Assembly (NCBI RefSeq): GCF_949628215.1
Contig: NC_134311.1
Span: 77,618,090-77,682,089, forward strand
Source of the DNA: Phalacrocorax aristotelis
Taxonomy: Eukaryota > Chordata > Aves > Suliformes > Phalacrocoracidae
Direction of reading: 5' to 3'
DNA: 64,000 nt
Shown here: piece by piece, positions 1 to 10,918 of the stretch
Layout: every line of letters starts with the position of its first letter
Numbering within the stretch: the stretch's first letter is position 1
Made by a program: the position numbers and the translations under genes
The notes under the pieces: generated by a model
The model's database searches: none
Told to the model about the DNA's origin: nothing
The model's input: only the letters and a program-made list of their open reading frames with translations

Positions 1-3000
1 ATATAAAGAAAAGGCAACATCCTCCATGTTTGTTTAGATTTTACAGCCCATTCATTCTCCTAGCTGAAGATAACTATTTTTTAATTAGTCATCCATAAAC
101 AAAACGTATAATCTCTGAAAACAATTATTAAAAAAAATTTCTAATGGTAAATATGCATACGCTGAACTGCAAATTGTATACTCTGATTATTTAGTTTTAT
201 TGACCTTATAGGCATTTTTTTGCCTGTTATTTTTTACATGCATTGAGGAAAGGAGAGAAAAGGTGTGCAAAATATCAATTCAACTTTTTTGTGTCCCTGT
301 AGAAAAGGCCAGGGAAAAGAATCTGGCAACTTGCCTTGACATCAACCATCTGTAAATTCATCATTTTTTGGCTCCCTAGGTGATTTAGTTTCAGCCAAAA
401 TGAGCATTCTCAATGTTGACAAATGGTCTTGCTTCATTTCCCCAACAAAAGTAGTTTTGTAGGAGACTTGACCTTATGGATGTCTTGCCTTCCTTGAAAA
501 AACTAGAAGTACAAGTGAAAATCTTTATGATTAATTGCCACTATTGACACTTTTTCAGCTATTGGTTCAATTAAGAACATGGCAATGGGTAGTTTCAAAG
601 CACTGCTATAGTTCAGTAGATGATTCATAAACCCTAGAGAGTTTGAATATGCATTTTTATAGGAAAACTTTTCCTTGGTGAGGACCAAACAAGATTCTCT
701 GACACCTTTTTTGGCTCTCCTATTAACGTATGCATTACTTTTGCTCCATAACCATGTCACATCCCCAAAATGTAGTAGGGTGACAAGCTATGTGCATAGA
801 GTCTTGGATCATATCCAGCTTCTATGCTGTAGGGTATCCATCTTTGATCTAAAGACTCACAGAAATTGTTAACTTCTGCTGAAATGTTTCTCTCTAATAG
901 AGTGCCTGATTTCCCATTTCACCATTGTAATTATAGAGTTGAGGGTAAAAAAAGCATCACAGAAAGACTGTAAAAAACACTCCCATGCCTTAAACTGAAC
1001 TAAATCCATTATGTCATTCATGCAGATGTTTGCTTAACTTCTTATTGAAGACTTTCACAATATCACGACAGGTAATATAATACAGTAACAAATCCCCTAA
1101 TACTACTAGACTTTTGAAAATCCTGCTGTAATTTCAGCCCATTATTACTCATCCTAAACCTAGGAAACAAGGACAACAGCTCTTACTTTGCTTCTTCCTC
1201 CTAACACAGTATTTTTTATGTGAAAATGGTTATGAAGTCTACTCCACTCTCTTTACATATTTAAATAACTTCAGTTGTTTCAATTTCTCCCAGCTGTTCC
1301 AATCTCTAAACCTCACATTATTTCTGTTACCCTCTCCTGAATTTCTTCCAGCCTCCACTTGATTCCCAACTTTCTTCATTTGTGGTGCTAAAGCCAGGAA
1401 AATATTGTCCAGTAGAAATTTCAACATCGCTCATTAGATATGCTGATTTCTTCTATTTGTGCACCCCAATAAGGTAGTGATTTTTTATCACCAATAATAG
1501 TGTTGATTTTGTTCAGCTTGGTATTTGCTATGACATCATTTATGTGGGGTTGGACCAGTCATTGCCCAACCTAACATTTTATGAAAGATTTTTTCACACA
1601 GTTGTTCTCTATTCTTTTTCCTTCAGGTCATTGCATCAATTTTTACAAGCTCAGCTTGAATTCTAAACCTCAGGGAGGCTTGCATCCTCCATTTCTTTTC
1701 AGTTTCACATCAATTGCAAGTTCAATAGGCATACCTACTCTTCTATAATTCAGGTCATTAATTAAAACATTACAGTGCTGGGCATATCCCAGCAGAACTT
1801 CACTGGCAATAAATCATTGATAACTTTTCAGTTCTGCACTCACATCACAGAACTTTTGTTTGGACTGTACATCCTTATTTGCCTTTAAAAGGTGTCATGT
1901 TAGTGTCAAAGGTACAATCACGCCTCACACCTGTCATATCCCAGTATGGCAGGGTGACTAAGTGTAGACACAATCTTGGTCTCATGGATAGAGTTGGACT
2001 TAGGAAGATAAGAAATTTCAATGCTTTTCACTCCAGGATTAGCAGTTTTGACACAATTATAGACTGATGTGGCTGTTACAAAGACATCTTGAATGATTTT
2101 TACTAGAACATTTTCCTACTCTCATAGTGAAATGTATAGAAAAGTTGGCATTAATCTTACGGTTTAACACATTATCTAAATGAGTTCTGAGAAAGCCTTG
2201 TCTTCTAAGAAATCTTTTTTGTGCTTGGCCATGTCTCATTCCTGATCAGTTCTGTTTTATGTGTTCTCCACAAGATTTGGTTTATGTATGTGCTTCATTC
2301 TCCAAGATATATCTCTTGTCTTATTCATTTATCTTACTTTTATATCTTCCCTAGCCTCCCTGCTTAGTTGATCTGGTCTCATTATTTAGTGTCCCTTTTT
2401 TGATATTTAAAACTATATATTGGTCATAGGATTTGATGTTATTTTGAATCAGTTTCATATGGTTCATGCTTGGCCATCAACAGCCCAAAGACGTTAATTC
2501 ATAGATGTGTAAAGGAAGCTATTTTCACATAAATCATCCTAAATATTTTTTTCTTTTTCCTTGGTCGATTGGTAGCTATTAAACAAACTGATCTCAATGC
2601 TATGTTTGGCTCAAAAAGTGTCTTAGGAAGCTGAATGGGATTTTTTCTACACTATTTCCTTAGGCATCTGCTTGTAGGCACTGTTGGAGGATAATTAGTG
2701 GCTCACTGAATAACCATATACAGCATATGGATTTGTAAACTGCTTTTCTCAGACTGTGCATTTCTTAATATGGCACCTGTGTAGTTTCCAACAATAAAGT
2801 GATTTTTTCCAGCAACGCGAAATTTCAATAGAAAGTGAAGAGGAATTTCCAAAGGGCTCTGATTTCTGAACTAATTTTCACTGTAAACCTGTTCCCTACT
2901 AACCAACTCCTGTGATAAGGTACTTGCTCATTTGGACAGGGGAAACAGAAGCGGCCATGTCTCAATGCCATCACATCCTTCACTTCTGAGATGCAGATTA

Positions 3001-3194
3001 GCACATCTATCAAACCTCATGAGAGCTAGTCATCTAGGCAGAGATGTGGCATGGATTCATTTCTATGCACAACAAAACCATCTATCTGATGGTAGAAAAG
3101 CTAAACAACATTTTACTTCAGCAAGAATTATGCATGGTACCTTAATAATTTCCAAATCCTTCACCTTCCTGCTTCCAAGTGGATGTTGGTTATC
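1..3194. other. Unique AT-rich DNA, no gene seen
   Basis: No frame in this stretch exceeds about 125 codons, and none resembles a known protein family. There is no CpG-rich promoter-like block and no recognisable RNA gene. Short A- and T-runs are scattered through it. I see nothing else to annotate. It could be intergenic or part of a long intron. Confidence 0.6.
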
Positions 3195-5875
3195 ACGGAC
3201 TCTCAGAATCCCAGGCTGGAAGGGACCTCAGGGATCACCTAGTCCAACCTCTCTAGGAAGAGCCCAGTCTAGACAAGATGGCCCAGCACCCTGCCCAGAC
3301 GAATCTTAAAAGTGTCCAACGTGGCCGAGTCAACCCCTTCCCTGGGGAGATTATTCCAACAGTGACTGTCCTCACTGTGAAAAATGTCCCTCTGGTGTCC
3401 AATCAGAATCTCCCCAAGAGCAACTTGTGTCCGTTCCCCCGTGTCCTCTCCATGGGACTCTGTGTAAAAAGGGAGCCTCCATCTTCTTTGTAGCTACCCC
3501 TTAAGTACTGGTACACGGCGATGAGATTCCCCCTGAGCCTCCTTTTCTCAAGGCTGAACAAACCCAGCTCTCCCAGCTTATCCTCCTATGGCAGCTTCCC
3601 AGTCCTTTGATCATCTTGGTGGCCCTTCTCTGGACCCCTTCCAGCCTGGCCACATCCTTTTTGTACAGCGGGGACCAGAACTGCACACAGCACTCCAGGT
3701 GTGGCCTGACAAGCGCAGAGTAGAGTGGGATAATGACTTCTTTCTCTCTGCTGGTGATGCCCTTTTTGATGCAACCCAGCATCCTGTTGGCCTTCTTGGC
3801 CGCAGCAGCCACTGTTCACTCATGTTGAGCTTCCTGCCCACCAGGACCCCCAGGTCCCTTTCCACAGAGCTGCTCTCCAGCCAGGTGCATCCCAGTCTGT
3901 GCTGCACTCCTGGATTATGTTTTCCCAGGTGCAAGACCTTACACTTGTCCTTGTTGAACTTCATAAGGTTCCTGTTGGCCTACTCTTCCAGCCTATCCAG
4001 ATCTCCCTGCAGAGCAGCTCTCCCTTCTGGCATGTCTACTTCCCCACCCAACTTGGTGTCATCTGCAAACTTCATCAGGCTACACTTGATCCCTTTATCC
4101 AGATCACTTATGAAGATGGAATAACATTCGGCCCAATATTGATCCCTGGGGGACTCCACTAGTGACAGGTTGCCACTTGGAGAAGGAGCTATTTACCACC
4201 ACCCTTTGGGTGCGGCCTGTCAGCCAGTTCCCCACCCACTGCACAGACCACTTGTCTAGGCCATAACACATTAATTTCTCCAGGAGGAGACTGTGGGGGA
4301 CCGTATCAAAGGCCTTGGAGAAGCCCAGGTAGACAATGTTCACTGCTTGCCCCATGTCAACCAGGCAAGTCCCTTTGTCATAGAAGGCCACCAGGTTTGT
4401 CAAGCACGATCTGCCCTTAGTGAAGCCATGTTGGCTTTTCCCAATCACGTGCTTCGTTTGACTTGTGATGGCCCTCAGGAGGATTCGTTCCATAACTTTC
4501 CCAGGGATTGAAGTAAGGCTGATGGGCCTATAATTACCCAGATCCTCCCTCGAGCCCTTCTTGTAGATAGGGGTAACATTTGCCTTCCTCCAGTCCTCTG
4601 GGACACCTCCCGTTCTCCACGACTTCTCAAAGATTATGGAGAGTGGCCTTGCAATGATGTCAACGCGCTCTCTACACCCTCGGGTGGATGGCCGTCAGGG
4701 CCCATCTATTTGTACGGAGGGGTCAAGTTCCTGTAATAACTCATGTACTAACTCTTCCTTCACTGATGGTGGGTCAGTGTTTGGATCAACCAGCAATTTC
4801 ATTCCCAAAGCCTGGGACCCGACAGTGTTGGTAAGGCAGAGGTGAAGAGAGTGTTGAGGACCTCTGCCTTTTCAGCATCATTGGTGATTGACCCTCCTTT
4901 TCCATTTAACAGTGGGCCTACGTTTTCCTTCTGTTTCTGCTTGTGGTTGACATGCCTGAAGAAACCTTTCTTGTTATTTTTGACATCTACAGCCAGTTTC
5001 AATTTGAGCTGGGCTTTTTCTTTTCTAACTGCATCTCTGCACACTCTGGCAATGCCCTTGTAGCTCTCGATGGATAATCCTCCACTTCTCCATCTCTGGT
5101 ATGCTTCCCTTTTGGATTTGAATAGACACAGGAGGTCATGGTTGAGCCAAAGGGGGCCTTTTGCTCCACTTACTTCCCTTTCCTTTATAGGGGATAAACT
5201 GATTCTGTGCTTCCAAGAGAGTTCTTGAAGAACTCCCAGCTCTCACTAGCTCCTTTGTCTTCCATGGAAGCACCCCATGGAATCCCTCCCAGCTGAGCTC
5301 TGAGCTAGCTGAAGTTTACTCTTCTAAAATCCAGAACCCTTGTCTTAGAGCTGACCTAAGCAGCTCTAAGCAGGATCCTGAACTCCACAATATTGTGGTA
5401 ACTGCAGCCAAGGCTATCACTAACCAAGGTATTACAAAGCTGGCTTTCTCGGTTTGTGAACAGCAAGTCCAGCAGTGCCTCATTCCTGGTTGGCACTTCT
5501 AACGTTTGTGTGAGGAAACAGTCCTCTATGCATTCCAGGAACTTGGTGGATGACAAGTGAGCTGCCGTATTGTTCTTCCAGCAGATGCCTGGGTAGTTGA
5601 AATCACCCATAAGGACCAGGTCTTGTTGGCCAGAATCTTGCTTTAGTCCCCCAAGTATTGCTTCATTGGCATTGGCATCGTGGTTAGGAGGTCGGTAGCA
5701 GATGCCCACTGTGAGGTCCTGCTTGGAGATGACCCCTTTGACTTTAACCCAGAGGCATTCAATAGAGCAGTCGCAATCACCATAGCTGACTTTAAGACAT
5801 TTGAGGTTTTCCTTAATGTAGGGTGCAACCTCTCCACCTCTTCTACCTTGCCTGTCTTTATCTCAGATACTTTTC
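3195..5875 (-). mobile_element. CR1 LINE copy 1, 5'-truncated
   Basis: This is a non-LTR retrotransposon of the chicken repeat 1 (CR1) clade on the minus strand, about 2.7 kb long. Its 3' end lies near 3195, where the plus strand reads as the reverse complement of a CR1 3' end (CTGGAAGGGACCTCAGGGAT, then TAGTCCAACC). Going up in coordinate it carries the 3' UTR, the ORF2 C-terminus, the reverse transcriptase and most of the endonuclease. Similarity stops near 5875, inside the endonuclease just upstream of an RQGRRGG-type motif. ORF1 and the 5' UTR are therefore absent, as is usual for LINE copies truncated during reverse transcription. The 3' end differs clearly from copy 2, so it belongs to another subfamily. 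The 5' boundary is accurate to perhaps 20 bp. Identification is secure; subfamily name is not assigned. Confidence 0.95.
3255..5875 (-). pseudogene. CR1 ORF2 remnant (endonuclease-reverse transcriptase), copy 1
   Basis: Decayed ORF2 read on the minus strand. The endonuclease lies at about 5870-5356, with GICYRPPN and an intact GDFN motif (VLMGDFNYPGICW). The usual SDH block reads SYH, with the Tyr codon at 5398-5400. The linker and start of the RT lie at 5044-4799 (NNKKGFFRHVN). RT core fragments lie at 4493-4104 ([23 protein letters not shown]), and the FADD catalytic box is at 4058-4069. RT motif A reads VYLGFSKAFD where CR1 has VYLDFSKAFD, so the catalytic Asp is replaced by Gly (codon 4323-4325). 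A frameshift just before FADD puts an early stop after the VPQGS block, and another near 3815 separates two C-terminal frames. The last recognisable piece includes [13 protein letters not shown]. No functional protein can be made. In intact CR1 this protein nicks target DNA and copies the element RNA in the nucleus. Confidence 0.93.
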
Positions 5876-6933
5876 TTGGTTATTATTTTCTTTTTGTTCT
5901 GTGCTTTTTTCACAGTATTCTTTGCCCCACTCCCTCTCAGCTGTTTTTAAAAACAGCTCTTAGCCCTTCTCTCCCTGGTGATGATTGTGTCTGGCTCTCA
6001 CTTTGGGTGGGTGGTGTGGAACAGCACTCATGACCAGCAGATGATGGTGTAAGACTTTTTTTTTATGTGCTGTTCTGCTCAGCCATACCTTTGTTCTCAC
6101 CTCTGCCACTAAAAATTCAGTTTAATAGTAAATGGAGCATGTTTCTACAACACTGCACATTAGCCACATAGTTAATGTTGCAAATCCATTTTTGTCATGC
6201 ACCTGGATGAAATCAGTGCTATTAACTTCTTACTTTCCCTAAGCATGAAATTTGCGCAAGACCAAATTAACATGAAATTCCTCTTCAAAAGACTCTGTAA
6301 TAAATGAACGGGAAAGTACAGTTAAAAATTTGCCCATAACAACATTTTCACTATTTACAAAGGTCAGCCTTCACCCACAGCATGTATAGGTAATTAACCA
6401 CTAGAATACCTTGCTCAGGATGAAGGAGATTTTCCTCTACTTTTGGTTATTTCCTCAAGGTTTTGACAAAAGAATTTAGAGCTCCACATATGGATTACTG
6501 AGTAACTCTCCACAGCCCATGGTAACCAAGAAGCAGATGAACACCATCATTCTATGTGGCCTTGAAATTCATGATTACAGGACAATAGAAAAAGAATTGT
6601 CTAGTACAATTTTTCCATATTGTTCTAAGGAATTTATTATCCAGAATGCAGATCCTGAAATGTAGAGAGCAGACCACAAACAAGCACATAAATTTCTACA
6701 CAGGCACTTCCCCCCTGCATTATGAACCTTTTAGCCATGTCTTCCTTTCTCGGTCATTTGGATGTTTCTGTGCCAACTAGTACAAATGCTTCCAGCAGAA
6801 AGTAGCATTAGAAAGCTATAATAAATGTTTTAGTTTTCCTTAAACCAACCTTGGAAGCTACAAACAAGCAGAACACAAGTCAGTATTCGATGAGATCTAT
6901 GGACTACATGTGAATGCTGCTTAGACATTAGAT
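5876..6933. other. Spacer between two CR1 copies
   Basis: About 1.06 kb of AT-rich unique sequence separating CR1 copy 1 from copy 2. It holds a perfect 20 bp palindrome at 5939-5958, listed separately, and an octamer at 6921-6928 that recurs at the other end of copy 2. No coding sequence is supported. Confidence 0.6.
5939..5958. repeat. Perfect 20 bp palindrome
   Basis: AGCTGTTTTT is followed immediately by its exact reverse complement. There is no spacer, so it could extrude as a cruciform or simply be a chance AT-rich palindrome. It lies about 65 bp outside the 5' breakpoint of CR1 copy 1. Confidence 0.9.
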
Positions 6934-7136
6934 TTCAGGATCACAGAATCACAGATTGGTGGGGGTTGGAAGGGACCTCTGGAGATCATCTTGTCCAACC
7001 CCCTGCTGGAGCAGGCACACCCAGAGCAGGGGCACAGGGCCGCGTCCAGGCAGGGGGTGAATGTCTCCAGGGAAGGGACTCCACAGCCGCTCTGGGCAGC
7101 CTGTGCCCCTGCTCTGGCACCCGCACAGCAAAGGAG
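6934..7136 (-). other. CR1 copy 2 3' UTR and tail
   Basis: The sequence between the ORF2 stop and the element's 3' end. It includes the region that the reverse transcriptase recognises in CR1 elements, ending in short ATTCTGTG-type repeats instead of poly(A). It is closely similar to the 32.4 kb plus-strand copy (shared AGGCACACCCAGAGCAGG, GGTGAATGTCTCCAGGGAAG). This places the two copies in the same subfamily. Confidence 0.85.
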
Positions 7137-9882
7137 TTATTTTCTCATATTGAGGTGGAACTTCCCATGTTCCAACTTGTGCCCGTTGCCCCTTGTCCTG
7201 TCATTAGGCACTACTGAAAAGAGCCTAGTCCCATTGTCCTGACACCCGCCCTTCAGATATTTATAGGCATTGATGAGATCCCCCCCTCAGCCTTCTCTTC
7301 TCCAGGCTGAACAAACCCAGGTCACTCAGCCTTTCCTCATAAGGGAGATGCTCTAGGCCCCTCATCATCTTCGTAGCTCTCTGCTGGACTTGCTCAAGCA
7401 GTTCCACGTCCTTCTTAAATGGGGGGGGAGGGGGCAAAACTGGATGCAGCACTCCAAATGTGATCTCACTAGGGCACAGAAGAGGGGGAGGATAACCTCC
7501 CTTGACCTGCTGGCCTCACTCCTTTTAATGCACCCCAGGGTACCATTGGCCTCCTTGGCCCCAAGGGCCCAGTGCTGGCTCAGGGTCACCTCGCTGCCCC
7601 CCAGCACCCCCAGGGCATTCTCAAGAGAGCCACTTTCCAGCAGTTCAGTCCCCAGCCTGTGCCGGTGTGGGGGTTTGTTCCTCCCCAGGTGCAGGACCTT
7701 GCACTTGCTCTTGTTGAATTTTATGAGGTTCCACTCGGCCCAGCTCTCCAGCCTGTCCAGGTCCTGCTGGATGGCAGCACAGCCTTCTAGTGTATCAGCC
7801 ACTCCTCCCAGCTTGGTATCATCAGCAAACTTGCTGAGGTTACACTGTATCCCATCATCCAGGTCATTGATGGACCCAGCACAGACCCCTGGGGAACACC
7901 ACTAGTGACAGGCCTCCATCCAGATCTGTTCCTTTGATCACATCACTCTGAGTTCTGTTGTTGAGCCAGTTCTCAGTCCACTTCACTATTGTCTCATCCA
8001 ACCCACACTTCCTTAGCTTGCCCGTGGGGATGCTATGGGAGACAGTGTCGAACACCTTACTGAAGTCAAGGTAAACAACATCCACTGCTCTCCCGTCATC
8101 AACCCAGCCAGTCATGCCATCACAGAAGGCTCTCAGGTTGGTCAAGCATCATCTTCCCTTGGTGAATCCATGTTGACTGTTTCTGATAAACTTCCTGTCC
8201 TCTACATGCCTGCAGCTGACCTCCAGGATGAACTGTTCCATTACCTTTCCAGGGATGGCAGTGAGGTTGACTGGCCTATAGTTTTCCAGGTCCTTCATCT
8301 TGCCCTTTTTGAAGATCGGAGTGACATTTGCTGCCCTCCAGTCCTCGGGGCCCTCTGCTGTCCTCCATGACCTATCAAAGATGATGGAGAGTGGCTTAGC
8401 AAGCATCTGCCATCTTCCTCAGCAGTCACGGGTACATCCCATTGGCGTCCATGGATCTGTGAGCATCCAGTTTGCCTAGGTGATCTCTGACCCAATTCTT
8501 CTCAACTGATGGTAAGTCTTCCTTTCTCCAGGTCTGTCCTCCCTTCTCTGGGGGATGAGATACCTGAGGGGCAGACTTAGCAGTAAAGACCGAGGCAAAG
8601 AAAGCATTCAGTAACTCCACCTTCTCTGCATCCTGGGTCACCAGGGCCCCTTCCTTGTTCAGCAGAGGGCCCACTGTATCCCCAGTCTTCCTTTAACGTT
8701 AATGTATTTAAAGAAGCCCTTCTTGTTATCTTTGATATCCCTTGACAGATTTAATTCCAAGTGGGCCTTGGCCTTCCTCATCACATCTCTGCATACCATG
8801 ACAACATTCCTATATTCCTCCCAAGTAGCCAGTCCCTTTTCCCACATACTATGAACCTCCTTCTACCATTTGAGTTTCTCTAGAATCTCTTTGCTCATCC
8901 ATGCGGGTCTCCTGGCTCCTCTGTCTGAGTTCTTCCTCCTAGGGATGCACCAATCTTGAGCTCAGAGGAAGTGGTCCTTGAATACTGTCCAACTCTCTTG
9001 GATGCCCCTGCCTTCTCAAGTCCTAGCCCATGGGAGTCCTCCAAGCAGGTCTTTGAAGAGGCCAAATTTGGCCCTCTTGAAGTCCAAGGTTGTAACCCAA
9101 CTTGTTGCCCTGCTTCTACCATGCGGGACCCTGAACTCCACCACCTCATGGTCACTGCAGCCAAGGCTACCCCCAACTCTTACATCCTCAACCAGCCCTT
9201 CCTTGTTTGTTAGGAAAATGTGAAGCAGTACATATCGCCTTGTTGGATCCTCCACCACTTGCATCAAAAGTTATCCTTGATGCCCTGCAGCAACCTTCTG
9301 GAGTGCATGGCTCACCATGTTGCTTTTCCAGCAAATATCAGAGTGGTTGAAGTACCCCATGAGGACCAGGGCCTGCGATTGTGAGGCTACTTCCAGCTGT
9401 CTGTAGACAGCTTCATCACCTTCCTCTTCCTGATCAGGTGGCCTATAGCAAACGCCCACTACAGTGTCACCCATATTTGGCTGTCCCTTGATTTTTACCC
9501 ACAAGCTCTCAAGTAGTTCTCCTTCCACTCCAAGGCAGAGCTCGATACAGTCCAGTTGCTCCCTCACATAAAGAGCAACTCCCCCACCTCGCCTTGCTGG
9601 TGTGTCATTCCTGAAAAGCCTGTAGCCACCCTTGACCACACTCCAGTCACGTGAGCTATCCCATCATGTCTCTGTGACTGCAATGGGATCATGGCCCTGC
9701 GACCACACACAGACCTTGAGTTCCTCCAGTTTATTCCCCATGCTGCGTGCGTTGGTGTACAGGCATTTCAGAAAGGTGCTTGAGCACATGGGCTTCCGCA
9801 GAGGGGTGCACGAGGACCCACTACAGCCATGCAAACCGTTGAGGTGGTTGGTCTCCTGGTTGCCATCGCATGAGGCCACCAT
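7137..9882 (-). pseudogene. CR1 ORF2 (endonuclease-reverse transcriptase), copy 2, disrupted
   Basis: About 915 codons' worth of sequence, starting at an ATG at 9880-9882, 32 bp below the ORF1 stop. The endonuclease domain begins with LKCLYTNARSMGNKLEEL, then RRGGGVALYV, VGVCYRPPDQ and SDHEVVEF (near 9140). An in-frame TGA at 9664-9666 replaces the first Trp of the usual TETWWD motif. A TAA follows near 9271. The GDFN active-site motif reads GYFN (Tyr codon 9352-9354). The RT shows SQHGFTKGR (near 8160), an intact VVYLDFSKVFD motif A, and FADDTKLG with FADD at 7818-7829. The C-terminus has [15 protein letters not shown]. The frame changes around 8670 and returns by 8406, changes again before 7802, and shifts at a G-rich run at 7421-7434. 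Length and domain order match an intact CR1 ORF2, but the copy is inactive. Confidence 0.93.
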
Positions 9883-9914
9883 GGCGCCTTTATCACTGCT
9901 CAGGTTGTCTTGTC

Positions 9915-10918
9915 TTACTCACCCATTGTGTGTGATGGCATCAGCATTGCCAGTTTGTCCCCCTTGCCCCGAGTCCTTCCGTTTAAAGCCCTCCTCAGAA
10001 AGTTGGCCAGCCTGCTGCCAAAGATTCCCTTGCCCCTTCCAGACAGGTGGAGTCCATCCCTCCCAGCAGCCTATGGTTGTTGAGGAACATCACGTTGTCA
10101 TAAAAGCCAAAACCCTCACGTTGACACCAGCCACGTAGCCAGGAGCTGATTTGTATTATTTGCCTATTTCTAGTCGCCCATTTCTCTCCAACAGGTAATA
10201 TGGAGGAGAAGATAACTTGGTCACCAATATTTTTCACTTGCTTTCCCAGAGCTTTATAGTCTTCCTTAGTTCTGCCCAGGCTCTGGTTTGCAGCATCATT
10301 TGTGCCCACATGGAAGAGTAGCGGAGGATAGCCGTCAGTGCTCTTGACAAGTTGTGGCTCCTTCTCAGTGACGGCTCAGATCTTAGCTCCCGGAAGGGAG
10401 AAGCCTCTCGTGACTGTCAGGTTGGCAGACGGGTGCCTCAGTGCCTTTTAACAGAGAGTCACCCAATACGAGCACTTGTCTCTTCTTTTTACAGTATCCA
10501 CTCTGTGCTGCTGGTACAGCTACACTGTGCGGACCTTGCTTGTGGGTGTCTGCAGCTGCTGAAGCTACAAATCTGTTGCTGGTGGTGTACTGGGAGGTGG
10601 GGGCTGAGGTAGAGCCCTGCTTCTGCGGGTCACCAGGGTCCAAGGTACCTCCCCCTTAGCAGTGTCTGCTACAAGAGCATGGTTCTGAGACCACCTATCC
10701 ACCTCTGCCTCAGTTCTACTAACATTACTCAGCCTTCTAATCATCTCTTGCAATTCAGCTTCCTGGCACAGCAGATCATCAACCTGTGCACACCTTGTGC
10801 AGGTACTAACCTTCTCACCAGGCGAGGGGTTGGGGCACACGTTGCAACCTACTGACTGTACTGAAGCCTCCAGCTCCATCTGGGTGGGTGCATCAGACCT
10901 CTCTGGGGCTTTCTCCAT
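9915..10918 (-). pseudogene. CR1 ORF1 with CxxC motifs and SGNH esterase domain, copy 2, frameshifted
   Basis: The first ATG in the N-terminal frame is at 10916-10918 (MEKAPERSDAP). The N-terminal part has two CxxC pairs at residues 25/28 and 40/43 (CNVC and CTRC), then a helical, probably coiled-coil stretch (about 44-75). The second half is the SGNH-hydrolase-like esterase typical of CR1 ORF1. It has the Ser block LVLGDSLLKG (GDS at 10455-10463), the Asn block HVGTND (GTND at 10295-10306) and the Asp-His block RDGLHLSGRGK (DGLHL at 10044-10058). The Ser and Asp-His blocks share one frame that ends at a TAA at 9915-9917. The Asn block lies in another frame and the N-terminus in a third, so at least three indels are present. 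In intact CR1, ORF1 protein binds the element RNA; the exact role of the esterase is unsettled. Confidence 0.88.

Noticed and set aside
3588-4162. Plus-strand frames over CR1 copy 1
   Set aside because: These are antisense shadows of ORF2; the minus strand carries the recognisable RT motifs.
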